Assembly: GCA_034231615.1 (NCBI GenBank)
Contig: CM067298.1
Coordinates: 64,353,729-64,417,728, forward strand
Direction: 5' to 3'
Source: Meghimatium bilineatum
Lineage: Eukaryota > Mollusca > Gastropoda > Stylommatophora > Philomycidae
Length of the DNA stretch: 64,000 bases
Of the stretch, positions 1-12,063 are shown in pieces. How positions within the stretch are numbered: the first letter of the stretch is position 1; every line of letters begins with the position of its first letter. Position numbers and translations under genes: made by a program. Below the pieces are notes generated by a model, which saw nothing but the letters and a program-made list of their open reading frames with translations, was not told the origin of the DNA and did no database searches.

Positions 1-458
1 AAAATGTAAACATAGACACAAGTTGCATTATACAGGATTATTATTATTTCATCACTGTGCTACCAGTGCCAAACCAGGACAATGACAGCTCAAGACAAAA
101 GAAAAATAGTGACAGCAGAAATGACATCTACAAAGAGTACTCGGAGTGTCATTAAGAGATAGAAACGATAACATTAGACAGATAACCAAAACAATATAGC
201 AGTATTGGAACACATAAAAAAACCCAGATTATGTGGTTTTCACACGCTTTCAGACTACCAACAGATAGCATGCCACAAATGGCCATGACATATAGACATA
301 GCGGCTTTAAAGCCAGAGGCAGGCCATGTAAACGATGGATCACAGAAATCAAAGAGGCCACAGAAATACGCTTACAAACAGCACAGAATGGCATCTCCAG
401 AGAACTCTGACGCCGCAAGGCAAAAAAGGCCCCAGCGTATAGATAGATAGATAGATAA
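1..458 (+). mobile_element. LINE-A 3' end with GATA tail
   Basis: This is the 3' end of a non-LTR retrotransposon that enters from the left edge. Its frames are broken but parallel the copies at 1876-3016 and 30656-32600: a stretch reading roughly IISSLCYQCQT, then a conserved 3' part ending near 'ATCTCCAGAGAACTC'. It terminates in four GATA units at 440-457, and the copy at 1876 also ends in an ATAG microsatellite. Short tandem 3' ends of this kind are known for RTE/CR1-type LINEs. It has no intact ORF. The clade is not assigned. Confidence 0.75.
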
Positions 459-462
459 AACG

Positions 463-1864
463 GCTCATTACGGGGATAAGTGACCACATTTTAACAGAAC
501 ACATATATTATTTCACAAAACGAACTTTCGTTGAAGATGCATAGACCGCGGCATCGATCGTTCTGTGCGCAACGCACAGAGAGCGGTCCTCCCCCTGGAT
601 GACCTCCAAGTGTATCTCTAAGGGTCTAAGTATATCTAGCTTCCTTCACATTCCGTAAAAAAGGCAAATATGTGCTAGGCACTCGTTCAGAAAAAGGACC
701 TCCATATGTTATGATTCATACAATTATTCGCTTCATTTTCAAGTACAACACAGAGTAATTTTATCTTTCGCAGGTTTTAATGACGCCATCAAAGAGTAGT
801 ACGAAAAGATATGGTGCTAAAATATCGCGTTATCTGTCACTAGCGGATAACCGTAAACTATTTTGACTTGATTTGATGTTGTCACGTATGTCAGGCATGA
901 TTTGTAGAGACATATACATACACACACACATCCATAGACAAGGCTGTTCAATAAACTTGTCAAATCACTATAATTCATGAAAAAAAAGGAAAATAATTTT
1001 TGATCATTGAAATGAAGGAATGTAGAGATACCCGCGTTCCGCAAGCAGAAATAAAAACCACATATGGGCACGCCGATGATGCAATGACGAACATATATAC
1101 ACACATAGCTAGTTTAAAGTTGCCGATTTATATATGAAATTGTTGCTTTTGCACTTTAGAAGGGAGCCATGACTGTTTATCACTCAATGCTAACCTGAGA
1201 GCGTAGCTAATGAATGTTTGTTTCTAGTCCGCAACAAACAGAATAAATGAACTAACCCAGATATCACTTACACACATTATCAATAAAGCATCTCTCATTG
1301 TGCACTCTCAATGCCCATTAAAGTTAAGACACAGTTATGAAGCAATCATATGCCTATATAAAGAAAATGCATATACATATGCCAGTGTGACATACTGAAA
1401 GAAATACTATGGTTATATACAGGTAATAAACTATATATCTAAGATCCCAGCTTTCGCAGTGGAAATGTAGTTGACGTTTCCGAGCTGTTGTTAGAACACG
1501 GCACATTAAAACAAATTTACTTAACGAAAATAGGACACGACCAATTAACGAAAGAATTTGTTCGTATAAAACACGCAATATTTGTAAAAGTTAGAGCAAT
1601 AAATATTAAATATGAAGCAGGAAAAGTTCGTACGTGAATTATTAAAGTGATGCAGAAAATAATCATCAAATGTGTAATGCACGAAGGAAAACTTAGTGAA
1701 AGAAACATGAAATGTAAAGATAAAAAGTCAGTGCTTGAAATATGATACAGAAATATGGAATGTGACGCATGAAATGTAAGTGCACGAAATGGGGCACATC
1801 AGAGTTAACCAATGACTTAAAAGGATTATAACGATAAAGGAAAAATTGACACATACAATATGAC
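463..1864. other. No gene recognised
   Basis: This is AT-rich sequence with many stops in all frames. From about 1690 to 1875 a loose motif close to 'GAAATGTAA' recurs every 30-60 bp, which suggests a decayed tandem repeat. I see no coding or RNA feature. Confidence 0.5.
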
Positions 1865-1875
1865 GCTGGAAATGT

Positions 1876-3016
<1,141 letters not shown>

Positions 3017-3334
3017 GCTGGAAATGTTAATACATAAGATATGGAGAAATTGCTACATGAAATACGGCGTCGGGAAAGCGCATGAATAACGCGCAAATGA
3101 GATATTATTCCATGCATTACAGCTGCCTGAATCTATACATGACGAAGAGGGTCAAACAGACACCACTGTAGCTGCATTATTCTCAGCATAACAAACTATT
3201 TGTTTTCTTAATGGCGCTTCAAGTTTTAAATGTCAAACTTTAGTTTCAAGCTCAAATTTATTTTTACTCCAAATGACATGGAGGCCTGTACGCAGGGCTG
3301 TTGGAATATATGCAATGCTCAGTAGTCCGGTAAG

Positions 3335-3700
3335 ATATCATCATCAAGTGCCGTCTCCGCAACGAAGGTTGGCCGCAACAGACCCCAAATATTTTCTTGT
3401 TTTGGTGGTGCACTCTGCTAGACTGTAAGCTGTCCATCTTGTGATGGTACTCTCCCACTTGAATCTCTGTCTACCTCTTGTTCGCTTCCTTTTGACTTTA
3501 CCCTCAAGTGAGGTATTCAATGAGGTGTCATGCCTTTTATTGTGTCCAAAATATTTTATTTGCCTGATTTTATTTCTCTTAGTAATTCTTTCTTCATATT
3601 AAGTATTTTTAGCACCTCTCTATATGTTTTCTTCTCTTTCCACGATGTTCTCCCTATTCTCCTATATACCCACACCATAGATATAATATAACAATTTATA
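3335..3700 (-). mobile_element. LINE-E C-terminal fragment
   Basis: Read on the minus strand, this matches the copies at 42905-43200 and 47165-47445. It has a stretch like YRRIGRTSWKEKKTYREVL, then FGH-N-KRH, an EGKVK-KR-RGRQR basic motif, and the terminal NLRCGDGT before a stop. This is the C-terminal tail downstream of RT in an APE-type LINE. Frames are shifted in places. Confidence 0.72.
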
Positions 3701-3921
3701 TACTCGTGAAAAATCTGACTAAATATAAATTATTGAAAGATTTAAGAAACGTTATTGAAAATAATGTTGCATTTGTCAGCTGGAGAATGCAATAGGGTAA
3801 ACTGTTTTGTGCACTTCAGCACTCAACATATTTGAACACTTCAGTAGTAAACATATTTGAACACTTAAGTAGTAAACACATTTTCACACTTCAGTTGCAA
3901 ATATCGTTGAACACTTCTGTA

Positions 3922-4010
3922 GTCTTCTTCTTCAGCGTTCATTCTCAAACTCCCGCTCGATCTCTCTTTTAGCAGGATCATTATCCTACTAGATTTCCAG
4001 CATGATCTGA
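3922..4010 (-). mobile_element. SINE-A, 3' half
   Basis: The minus strand carries the SINE-A tail: GAA repeats, then 'GTTTGAGAATGAACGC' in reverse, and the 'AGCAGGATCATTATCCT' segment. It lies inside degenerate copies of the repeat that forms the 33-bp array. Confidence 0.7.
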
Positions 4011-4406
4011 AGGTGAAGATATGAGGCAACCGTGAGAATTCATGGAGGCAGTCCAACTTCCTGTAAAGACTTCTGAGTATATGAAACTGATTGCAGAAAA
4101 AGAACACTTCTGCACTTCTGTAGTCAATTGCTTTTAACACTTCTGCTCTTCTGTAGTCAATTGCTTTTAACACTTCTGCTCTTCTGTAGTCAATTGCTTT
4201 TAACACTTCTGCTCTTCTGTAGTCAATTGCTTTTAACACTTCTGCACTTCTGTAGTCAACTGCTTTTAACACTTCTGCACTTCTGTAGTCAATTGCGTTT
4301 AACACTTCTGTAGTATATTCCTTTGAACACTTCTGTAATCAACTTCTTCACTTCTGTTATTAACTGCTTTTAACACTTATGTAATCAACTGTTTTGAACA
4401 TTTCTA

Positions 4407-4568
4407 CGCCACTGAAGACGTATATGTAGGGCCATTGGGGCAAATAAAATTGCGACACAACGCATTTTCATTCTCTGGACTAGAATCTGCTGTAAATCTA
4501 ATAGGACCATGGTCCTGCTACAGGAGAGATCCATCGGGAGTTTGAGAATGAACGCTGAAGAAGAAGAA
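4407..4568 (+). mobile_element. SINE-A, near full length
   Basis: A full SINE-A of about 160 bp starts near 'GCCACTGAAGACG', passes 'GGGCAAATAAAATTGCGACA', and ends 'TTTGAGAATGAACGCTGAAG' plus GAA repeats. It interrupts the degenerate tandem repeat, and the array text ('CACTTCT') resumes directly after the tail. I see no clear pol III box A/B. Confidence 0.82.
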
Positions 4569-4644
4569 CACTTCTACAATCAGCTGCTTTGAACACTTCT
4601 CTAATCAACTTTTTTGAACACTTCTGCATCTTCTGTAATGTTTT

Positions 4645-5497
4645 ATGAAGCAAAAGGAACGTTTAAGTAACTCCACACTTTTATACTCAATTCTTCCTGG
4701 AAGGAGGCACGTTTCGGTCAAATGCAGTTTCGTTCATTATTGAACAATTGATAGATATGCAATAAATTAAAAGTAATTTACTATGAAGAGAATTATACGA
4801 CAAACAAGTAAAAATAATAGTAATATCACAAATGGCATAGAATGACATATACATTTAATAACAGATACGCCAGAGGTATCAAACATTAATAACATTATTA
4901 ACAAACATTGAATTTGGTGTGAGAGGATAACACATATAGGTACTTTCCACCAATTGGAACTTACAGCCTTCACCATGTTGATGTTCGCGGTAGTAAGAGG
5001 TTAGACAGATTTGCATATAATACATCTGTAGTAGGAGAAATAATAATGATAAACGGGGCATGCTTAGGTTACGCTAAGAGGCTGCCTGTTGAGCCTGGAC
5101 ACTAATCATCTCCCTGACGCATCTATACTACAAATGAGGGAATTCTGTATTAAACGTGCAAGAATAAGATTTCGCATTCTCTTGTGCCAGGGAGATGAGG
5201 GAGGTACCTCAATGATATGAGAACTGTTAGAGACGGTTTAGAGCGAAAAGAACGAAGAGATAACCCTCACTGCAATTTTGCGAGAAGTACACAAAGCAAT
5301 TACACTAATGAAATAGTTACACGAATATATCGTTGCCAAATACGGTATAGTGTATGGTTATTGTAATCAACAGCCCAATGCAGTATAATGTGTGGTCATT
5401 GTAATTGGCAGGCACTTAGCACCTACTGAAAGAGCGCAGGTAGCTATTGTTCGGATGTCGGTGTATGACAGACGAATAACAAGGACATTTATCTGTC
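4645..5497. other. No gene recognised
   Basis: No coding signal was found. A short imperfect duplication lies near 5340-5410 ('TATAGTGTATGGTTATTGTA' and a variant). Confidence 0.5.
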
Positions 5498-6329
5498 TAT
5501 ACTATGGTGCGTTCATAAATAGTTGTCCACCAATATTTACATTTTTCTCTGTAATTACTGCGCGTTTAGACTTAATATTTTGCATGAGTGCATCATTTCA
5601 TAACCACGTTACAGATTTATAATTATTTATTATTTATATTGAGTAGATTTATCGCAGCAGTCGCTATGAATGTCGCTATTTAGGTAGCATTTTTCTTCGA
5701 TTGCAAGTACAAAAATTGGACTGGTCTACAGTAAAAAATTATAATATTATTTGTCAATGAGTCTTATTTGTTTATTGTTTTTTTTTCCATCCAATTATTT
5801 ATTGGCTCTTATGCAAATTGTAACTGTGTAACCAATGAAATGTACGATGTTATACAAAGCCGTCATTATTGATTGCAGAGTATTTTCGTGTTTTGATATA
5901 GTTTTCACAAGTCAAGTTGCTTATGAAAGCCAATTCATACATGATGTGGCACAATTGTGGAACGGAAATTAAAATTCTAATTTGTGCAAATTTAAGTAAT
6001 TTTTTTTATAGAGATTTCATAGTTGAATGTCTGATAACAATAGTAAATCGTCATTTCTATCATAGGTCAATCTTAAATACAACGTTTTTATATTGTGATA
6101 TTATCAACATATCATACAGCTGCATTTACAAATATAGTATAAGTATATCGTTGAAAGTTGAATTCGTTACACTAAAAATAGAACTGTAAGATTGTACAAA
6201 TATGTTTCATAAGAAGCGAGACGCGGTACTCTATTTCATAGTTCATCGTAGTCCTAAAAAAGAACACAACATGTCATGTATATATCCTACAAAAAAACTA
6301 TCACGGTGATTAAGCGAAGACAACCTTAA

Positions 6330-7335
6330 TGTCAAAAACATTAAGGAAACGAGAGGACGAAAAAATGTTGTAGACAATTTCGATGAAGAAATCATTAAGA
6401 GAGCAATCCATAAGATTTTGTATGGCAAAGAATCATTGACATTAAAAATATTGAAAAGGTATCTAGAAAATACAAACGACATTCACATTTCTGAAATAAA
6501 ATTATGGAAATCAGTAAAGAGTGCCGGATTTACATTTCGCAAATATACATGTGGCAGAAGCGTCATTTGTGAGAAACCACATTTAGTAACAATGAGAAGT
6601 AAATATTTGAGACAAATTAGGGAGATGAGTAAAGAAAATTATGATATAGTACATATTGATGAAACATGGATAAATGATCACCACAGTAATGAAAAGGAAT
6701 GACAATCTACAGATGGAACTATTAAGAGATATGTACCAAGCAGCAAAGGTCAAAGATTAATAATGGCACATACATGTAGCAGAGAAAAAGGTCTGTTGAA
6801 TAATTGTGAACTCATTTTCATTTCCAAATCTACCGATAATCGAGACTATCATGCTGAAATGAATGGTCATATATTTAGAGAGTGGATAGAAAAGACTGTA
6901 CTTCCATCGTTAGATAGACCCTCCTGACTTGTTATGGACAACGCTTCTTACAATAAGGTAGTTCCATGTGAAAATAAGATCCCTACAACCTCGTCTAATA
7001 AGGAAGAGATTAAAATATGGCTTAGAAAAGAAAATATTTCATTTAATGAACTGCACTTGAAACCTGAGTTGCTGATATTGGTAAAGAATGCACCCAGAGC
7101 GAAGACATTCCACATTGATACAATTATAGAGGAGCATGAACATAGATGTATATGACTACCATCGTATCATTCACGTTTAAATCCAATATAATTTGTTTGG
7201 GCTAAAAATAAAAGAAGCCGTGGCAATGGACAATAACACCTTCAGACTTAATGATGTTCATAAAATGACATATTCTATGCTCGCCGACATTAACAAAGAA
7301 TTCTGGACTAAATGTGAGGACCATATATTGAAAGA
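6330..7335 (+). pseudogene. Transposase of the 5500-8429 element, inactive
   Basis: One reading frame (that of 6418) carries the whole recognisable protein. An N-terminal helix-turn-helix-like part reads LTLKILKRYLENTNDIHIS. The first catalytic Asp is in HIDETWIND (about 6652), the second in VMDNASYN (6931), and LPSYHSRLNPI leads into the position of the third acidic residue. The third position (7189-7191) is TAA, a one-base change from GAA. In-frame stops also lie at 6700-6702, about 6926 and 7153-7155. The spacing from the second Asp to the third site is 83 residues. A plain DDE_3-type nuclease is implied, which would excise and insert the element at TA. It could not function as it stands. 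Confidence 0.82.
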
Positions 7336-7702
7336 TAGTTTTTGAAATGTGAATGTCGTTGTTCTTTTCTAGATACGTTGTCAATGTCTTTATTGTCACT
7401 GCTTCTTTGTAATCCATAAGTCTATGAATTGCTCTTTTAACAATTTCTTCATCGAAATTATCTAAAACATTTCTTCTTCCTCTAGTTTCTTTTGTAAATT
7501 ATGGCTATCTTCTCATAACCACCTTGATAGTGTTTTACAGTTTATACTCATAAGGTGATGTGTTATTTTTTATGGCGTAGAAATACTATTAAATAAAGTA
7601 CCGCATCGTGCTTCTTGTGAAAAATATTTGTACAATCTAATAGTTATACTTTTCAGTGAAACGAATTTAACTTTCAAAGACATGGTTATATTAATAAGTT
7701 GT
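7336..7702 (-). repeat. Inverted duplicate of the transposase 5' region
   Basis: On the minus strand this reads MDYKEAVTIKTLTTYLEKNN then DIHIS, and aligns with MYGKESLTLKILKRYLENTN at 6418 on the plus strand. The nucleotide match extends upstream ('GACAATTTCGATGAAGAAAT' against 'GATAATTTCGATGAAGAAAT'). By eye identity is about 80 percent. It forms the inner part of the right inverted arm and encodes only the N-terminal part of the transposase. Confidence 0.8.
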
Positions 7703-7714
7703 AAATTCTGCTTT

Positions 7715-7961
7715 CTTCTTCTTCTGCGTTCGTTCTCCAACTCCTGCAGATTAGCAGGATGTAGTCCGGAGAACGGAATGCGCGGTGTCATGGTTTACAG
7801 CATTGCTGCGATATCTGCGCCTTTCGGTCACTGACCCTATATGGGATGGGACAGCCAACTTCATCCCATAACCTCCTTAGTCGCCTTTTACGACATGCAT
7901 GGACGGTAAACAGTGTCGCTATTCTTTGCCCCCCCCCTTTCGGGCCTCGGCAACACTGGCG
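7715..7961 (-). mobile_element. SINE-B with 12-bp target duplication
   Basis: This is a complete SINE-B on the minus strand. Its GAA-rich 3' end lies at the left and the 'GTAAAAGGCGACTAAGGAGG' head region at the right. The duplication AAATTCTGCTTT flanks it at 7703-7714 and 7962-7973. It inserted into the right arm of the DNA transposon and is therefore younger than that element. Short ORFs over it are incidental. Confidence 0.93.
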
Positions 7962-8431
7962 AAATTCTGCTTTATAATACACTGTAATAAATTACACAAA
8001 CATGATATGTTGAATACATCACAATAAAAACACGTCGAATATGAGATACACCTATGAGGAAACTGACGCTTAGCTATTTTTTTAATATATAACTATGAAA
8101 AAAAACCTGTTGCTACTTCTTAAATCGGTAGTAACTTCTTGTTATTAATATTTCACGTGTTTCACCGATATCAATTGACCGTGTAAAACAAAACAGAGAA
8201 AATGGTAAACGGTATTGTACTCTTTATGACAATCATCAAACAAGCATTGCTACTTTAAAAATGACATTCGTAGCGACTGCTGCGATAAATCCGTTCAATC
8301 TAGGTAATAATTATTCATAAATCTTTAATGTGGTTATGAAATAATACACTCATGCAAAATATGAAGCCCGGTAATTACAGAGATAATAGATAATGTTGGT
8401 GGACAACTATTGATGAACGCCCTATAGTATA

Positions 8432-9068
8432 AATTGGGGAACATATTCAGTTCCGGAGATTTTTTGAAATTGGGACTCAGCAGTGGGGATTCGGCTGACG
8501 GCTGTGGATGTCGACAGTCAGGAGTGTGTAGGGCAGCTGTAGAATTACCAAAGTCAAATAGATAGATTTGAAACATAGAGAAAACGTCTGGACTTCTAAG
8601 TGTGAGGATTAGCTTAGAAACTTCGAAAATACGTCTCGGATTCTAAGTGTGTGGATTAGTTAAGCATAGTGTTTTCCGATAGTGAATCCAAGTGTAAGGG
8701 ATAGGACTACATGAAAGCAGAATAGCATACAAGAGAGAAGGAAAACAAAAATTCTTCAAAGAGCAAATGCTGTGGGTTGCCAGCGAGGAGATTCCGGACT
8801 CCATCACAAGCAGCAAAGGTAGAGAGAGATTGGGGCGATTCTCTACAACACTATACGATCGACCATCAATTCGCAGTAGCGAAACAACTAAGACTAGTTG
8901 TTTAAAGGACGGCCAAAGTAAGTAGATTAGTCCGCGAAAGCGAACCGTCGAATGCAGACGTTAACTCTTAGCAGTATATCTATTGATACAACTATTTGAA
9001 ATCACAAATCTATGTGATCCATCATCATGTATGTCCTCGTCATGGGCTGGATGAAACTAAGCACATAT
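8432..9068. other. No gene recognised
   Basis: This is unremarkable sequence. A stretch near 8720-8930 is less AT-rich than its surroundings, but I cannot assign it. Confidence 0.5.
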
Positions 9069-9077
9069 AAGTGATCT

Positions 9078-9353
9078 CGCCCGTGTGTTGCCGGGTACCG
9101 AAAGGGGAGCAAAGAATAGCAACACTGTTTACCTTCCACGCATGTCGTAAAAGGCGACTAAGGAGGTTATGGGATGGAGTTGGCTGTCCCATCCCATATA
9201 GAGCCTGTGATCAAAAGCCATGCTGAAGTCGGATGTGTCAGGCCGAAAGGTGCAGATATCACAGCACTGCTGTAAACAATGACACAACGCATTCCGTTCT
9301 CCGGACTACATCCTGATAATCTGCAGGAGTTTGAGAACGAACGCAGAAGAAGA
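9078..9353 (+). mobile_element. SINE-B, full length, 9-bp target duplication
   Basis: This is the reference-quality copy of SINE-B (276 bp). It has a head 'CGCCCGTGTGTTGCCGGGTA', a middle with 'GTAAAAGGCGACTAAGGAGG', a third part 'GCTGAAGTCGGATGTGTCAG', and a tail 'CTGCAGGAGTTTGAGAACGA' plus GAA units. AAGTGATCT is duplicated at 9069-9077 and 9354-9362. A tRNA-like head is not evident, so its RNA ancestor is unknown. Confidence 0.93.
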
Positions 9354-9362
9354 AAGTGATCT

Positions 9363-10934
9363 ATAAACCATGACTAATGTACTTCTTGTCCTAGGGGAAT
9401 TTACATACCTGTGCAAGTGATCCATGCTTCCTAATTATATATTTCATTTATCCATGTTACACCTGAAGCAACATTCTTTCTGTTTATGTGCACTTATGTT
9501 TACAAGTAGGCCTAACGGTCTTTGTAGTACTGATGACTAATGGTACATTCACAGCATACTGTATAACACAAAACACGTTTTACATATATTAAATGATGCA
9601 TTCCTAGAATATCCTCCCAATGTTCCAATTAGGACTACATCATATCATATGGTATAACGTAAACAGGTTTACATAGCACAAATGAAACTTCACTGGATTA
9701 TCTTTCAAGGTGCCATATATATTACAAACAGCATTTCTATTTATTTATAAGAACGAAAATGTCCTTAGTTAATTAGATAGTTTAAATATTTATATAAATA
9801 GCAAAATATACTAGAAAAGTTGAATAAAACTAATAATCTCGTATCTCATTAAAAAAATAATAAACAATTAAAAACTCACCAGCGAGACCAGAATTCTGCA
9901 AACTTAACCAGAATTTACGTGAGAAAATCACAACAGTATAGGATTAATTCCAGCTTGATGTAAAGTAAAAGAACACTAATAAACCATTTCGATAATGTCC
10001 AAGAAGGTTTTGTATATACAATGACACAATAAAAGGTGTGAATGTCATTATTCCACTTCAAAAACATCAGCCGTCTATAACAACATGTTTCTATAGTTTC
10101 TACTTTCACGCACTAAGACAAGATGGAACTTTTAATACAACCAATCAAAGTTCATTAAACACATCTTTAGTGATGTCCATTTTTCAACCCCTCTAGCTAG
10201 ACCTCAAGAGTTAAAGTGCATACGCGTACGAAGTTGATCTACCATTGAATACTAATAATAAAAAAAAAGAACCATTATCTTTCTGTGTCAAACGTTCTGT
10301 CTCAGTGGGGCAGCGACACACGAAGGATAAGATACTGGCACACGGCTATGTAATAACCAGATCTCAATATCTACAATGCTGGCCCACTATTCACATCCCA
10401 TACACTAATGGTTGTCGTTGTCAGTATGTGAACCCTGGTCTTCTATCCTCACTATTATTAGCTTCTGACGTCCGTTTGGGAGGACACAGGTTGCAACATA
10501 AAGTCACACACCGAAATATGGACAACGTTATGTAAGCTTTTATGTAACTTGCACCAAGTCAGTCTTCGGAATAGTCATGTGCGCTTATCACAACCAGCGT
10601 CACTTATCTTGGCTGATGCAACTGATCAATGGTCAGTTTGTATTACTTTAGGTCGCCAGCCAATGAAAAGCATGGAAAAAAGTGGGATCGTATTTTGTAT
10701 AAGTTTTTCTTGATAAGTGAAGATTTTTCGATGAGTGCACAGGACTATTCTAGAGTCACTCATGCTTACACCGTGGTAAATCTAGTCAAATCAAATACTG
10801 CGATAAACAAGAACTTTTAATAGAGAATATTGTGAAAAAGCTTCAAATTGGAACGAATCAGTCCACACAGTGTTGAAATCACAGTAGGTACCAGATACCC
10901 TTTTAATTAGTTACATATGTGTCAACACAAAATT
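9363..10934. other. No gene recognised
   Basis: The short ORFs at 10245-10535 and 10629-10820 have no motif I recognise, and their composition matches the surrounding DNA. Nothing else is supported. Confidence 0.5.
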
Positions 10935-10946
10935 ATATAGGCCTAC

Positions 10947-11221
10947 GCCCGTGTGCTGCCGGGGTCCGAAAGGGGATCAAAGAATAGCAACATTATTTAC
11001 CTTCCACGCATGTCGTAAAAGGCGACTAAGGAGGTTATGGGATGGAGTTGGTTGTCCCATCCCATATAGGGTCAGAGATCCAACGCCATGCTGAAGTCGG
11101 ATGTGTCAGGCCGAAAGGCGCAGATATCGCAGCAATGCTGTAAACCATGACACAACGCATTCCGTTCTCTGGACTATATCCTGCTAATCTGCAGGAGTTT
11201 AAGAACGAACGCAGAAGAAGA
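10947..11221 (+). mobile_element. SINE-B, full length, 12-bp target duplication
   Basis: This copy is very close to the one at 9078. The flanking duplication ATATAGGCCTAC lies at 10935-10946 and 11222-11233. The high similarity between the two copies indicates fairly recent SINE-B activity. Confidence 0.93.
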
Positions 11222-11233
11222 ATATAGGCCTAC

Positions 11234-11700
11234 AAATAGACGCCTCGACAAAAATGCCTTTACCAATAAAATATAGAGCGCAAGGAGTAAAGGTCATCAT
11301 TGCCTAGGACAACATTTCAATACTAAATGGGAATACAAATACAACTATCCGAAGAAGGTAAATAATACATAGTAATGCAATAACTGAAGGGACATATACA
11401 ACACAATGAGCGAAAATAATTGAAAAGACGATATGTTATGTATGTGTAGGAATTATATGTATTAAGACCGATATATCGTTTGTGTGTGTATGTGTATATT
11501 TCATGTATGGATCACTAAGTCAAATTCAGAAGACCTGCACATTTTTAAGAATGAAATTGTGCTGGCAAGCGTAGAATTATCTATCAGCATTTGGATTTCG
11601 AGAACAACAACATGTATATATTATATATTAGAGGAGATGGGCACCACTAGCTAAACCTTTTGCCCACTGAAATACTACAATGGATAATCACACACAGAGA
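11234..11700. other. No gene recognised
   Basis: This is a simple AT-rich spacer between a SINE and a LINE tail. Confidence 0.45.
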
Positions 11701-11701
11701 A

Positions 11702-11964
11702 TAACTAGCATGGTTCGGACATGTATGCAGGCACGATTCCTTGTCAAAAACAATACTGCAGGGAACTGTCTAGGGTGGAAGAAGCAGAGGAGGGCAAATA
11801 AAGACATGGACAGACAACATCAAGGAATGGACAGGGCTAGATATTTCCACACTCATCCGCATCTCTGAGGATAGAATTCGCTGGAGGACTCTGTGTGCTG
11901 AAGCTTCCAATGTGGTACCCCTACGACCCTGAAGGGTTATGGGTTTTATTGATTGATATATTAT
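11702..11964 (+). mobile_element. LINE-D 3' end, young copy
   Basis: This is nearly identical to 33362-33620, with only a handful of substitutions over ~260 bp. The frame matching the other copy encodes LAWFGHVCRHDSLSKTILQG, a basic GG-SRGGQ-KTW motif and a C-terminal NVVPLRP, the tail of an APE-RT LINE. The 3' end is a TTGA-type repeat ('TTTTATTGATTGATAT'). It is strongly 5'-truncated. The ORF at 11680 is in a different frame and is not the protein. Confidence 0.85.
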
Positions 11965-12063
11965 AACGATAAGATAAATATTGGAGCAAAGAATGCCAAC
12001 TAAAGTACATGTACTATTCTGGAACTCGCAAAGAAAGAAGAGACAAGTAACATCGATCATAAT

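Larger units (their letters stand above)
3820..4640. repeat. 33-bp tandem array and its degenerate flanks
   Basis: The regular core at about 4106-4320 has a 33-bp period (about six copies built on 'CTTCTGTAGTCAATTGCTTT'). Decayed copies extend to 3820 on the left and 4640 on the right, separated by two SINE-A pieces. Because 33 is a multiple of three, the minus strand stays open as an 11-residue repeat (VLKAIDYRRAE). I do not regard this as a gene. Confidence 0.88.
5500..8429 (+). mobile_element. IS630/Tc1/mariner DNA transposon with ~1-kb inverted arms
   Basis: The ends read TACTATGGTGCG (left) and CGCCCTATAGTA (right) and are flanked by TA at 5498-5499 and 8430-8431, the target duplication of this superfamily. 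The outer ~180 bp of each side are clear inverted repeats (for example 'ATAGTTGTCCACCAA' against its complement near 8390). Inverted similarity continues inward in patches to about 6490 on the left and 7335 on the right, so each arm is about 1 kb and includes the 5' part of the transposase reading frame. The right arm is lengthened by a SINE-B at 7715-7961. The single-copy centre (about 6490-7335) holds the transposase core. The closest family I know by catalytic spacing is the Sailor (DD82E) group. That placement is inference. Confidence 0.85.

Noticed and set aside
3865-4305. 146-codon minus ORF with 11-residue repeats
   Set aside because: Artefact of the 33-bp array plus a SINE.
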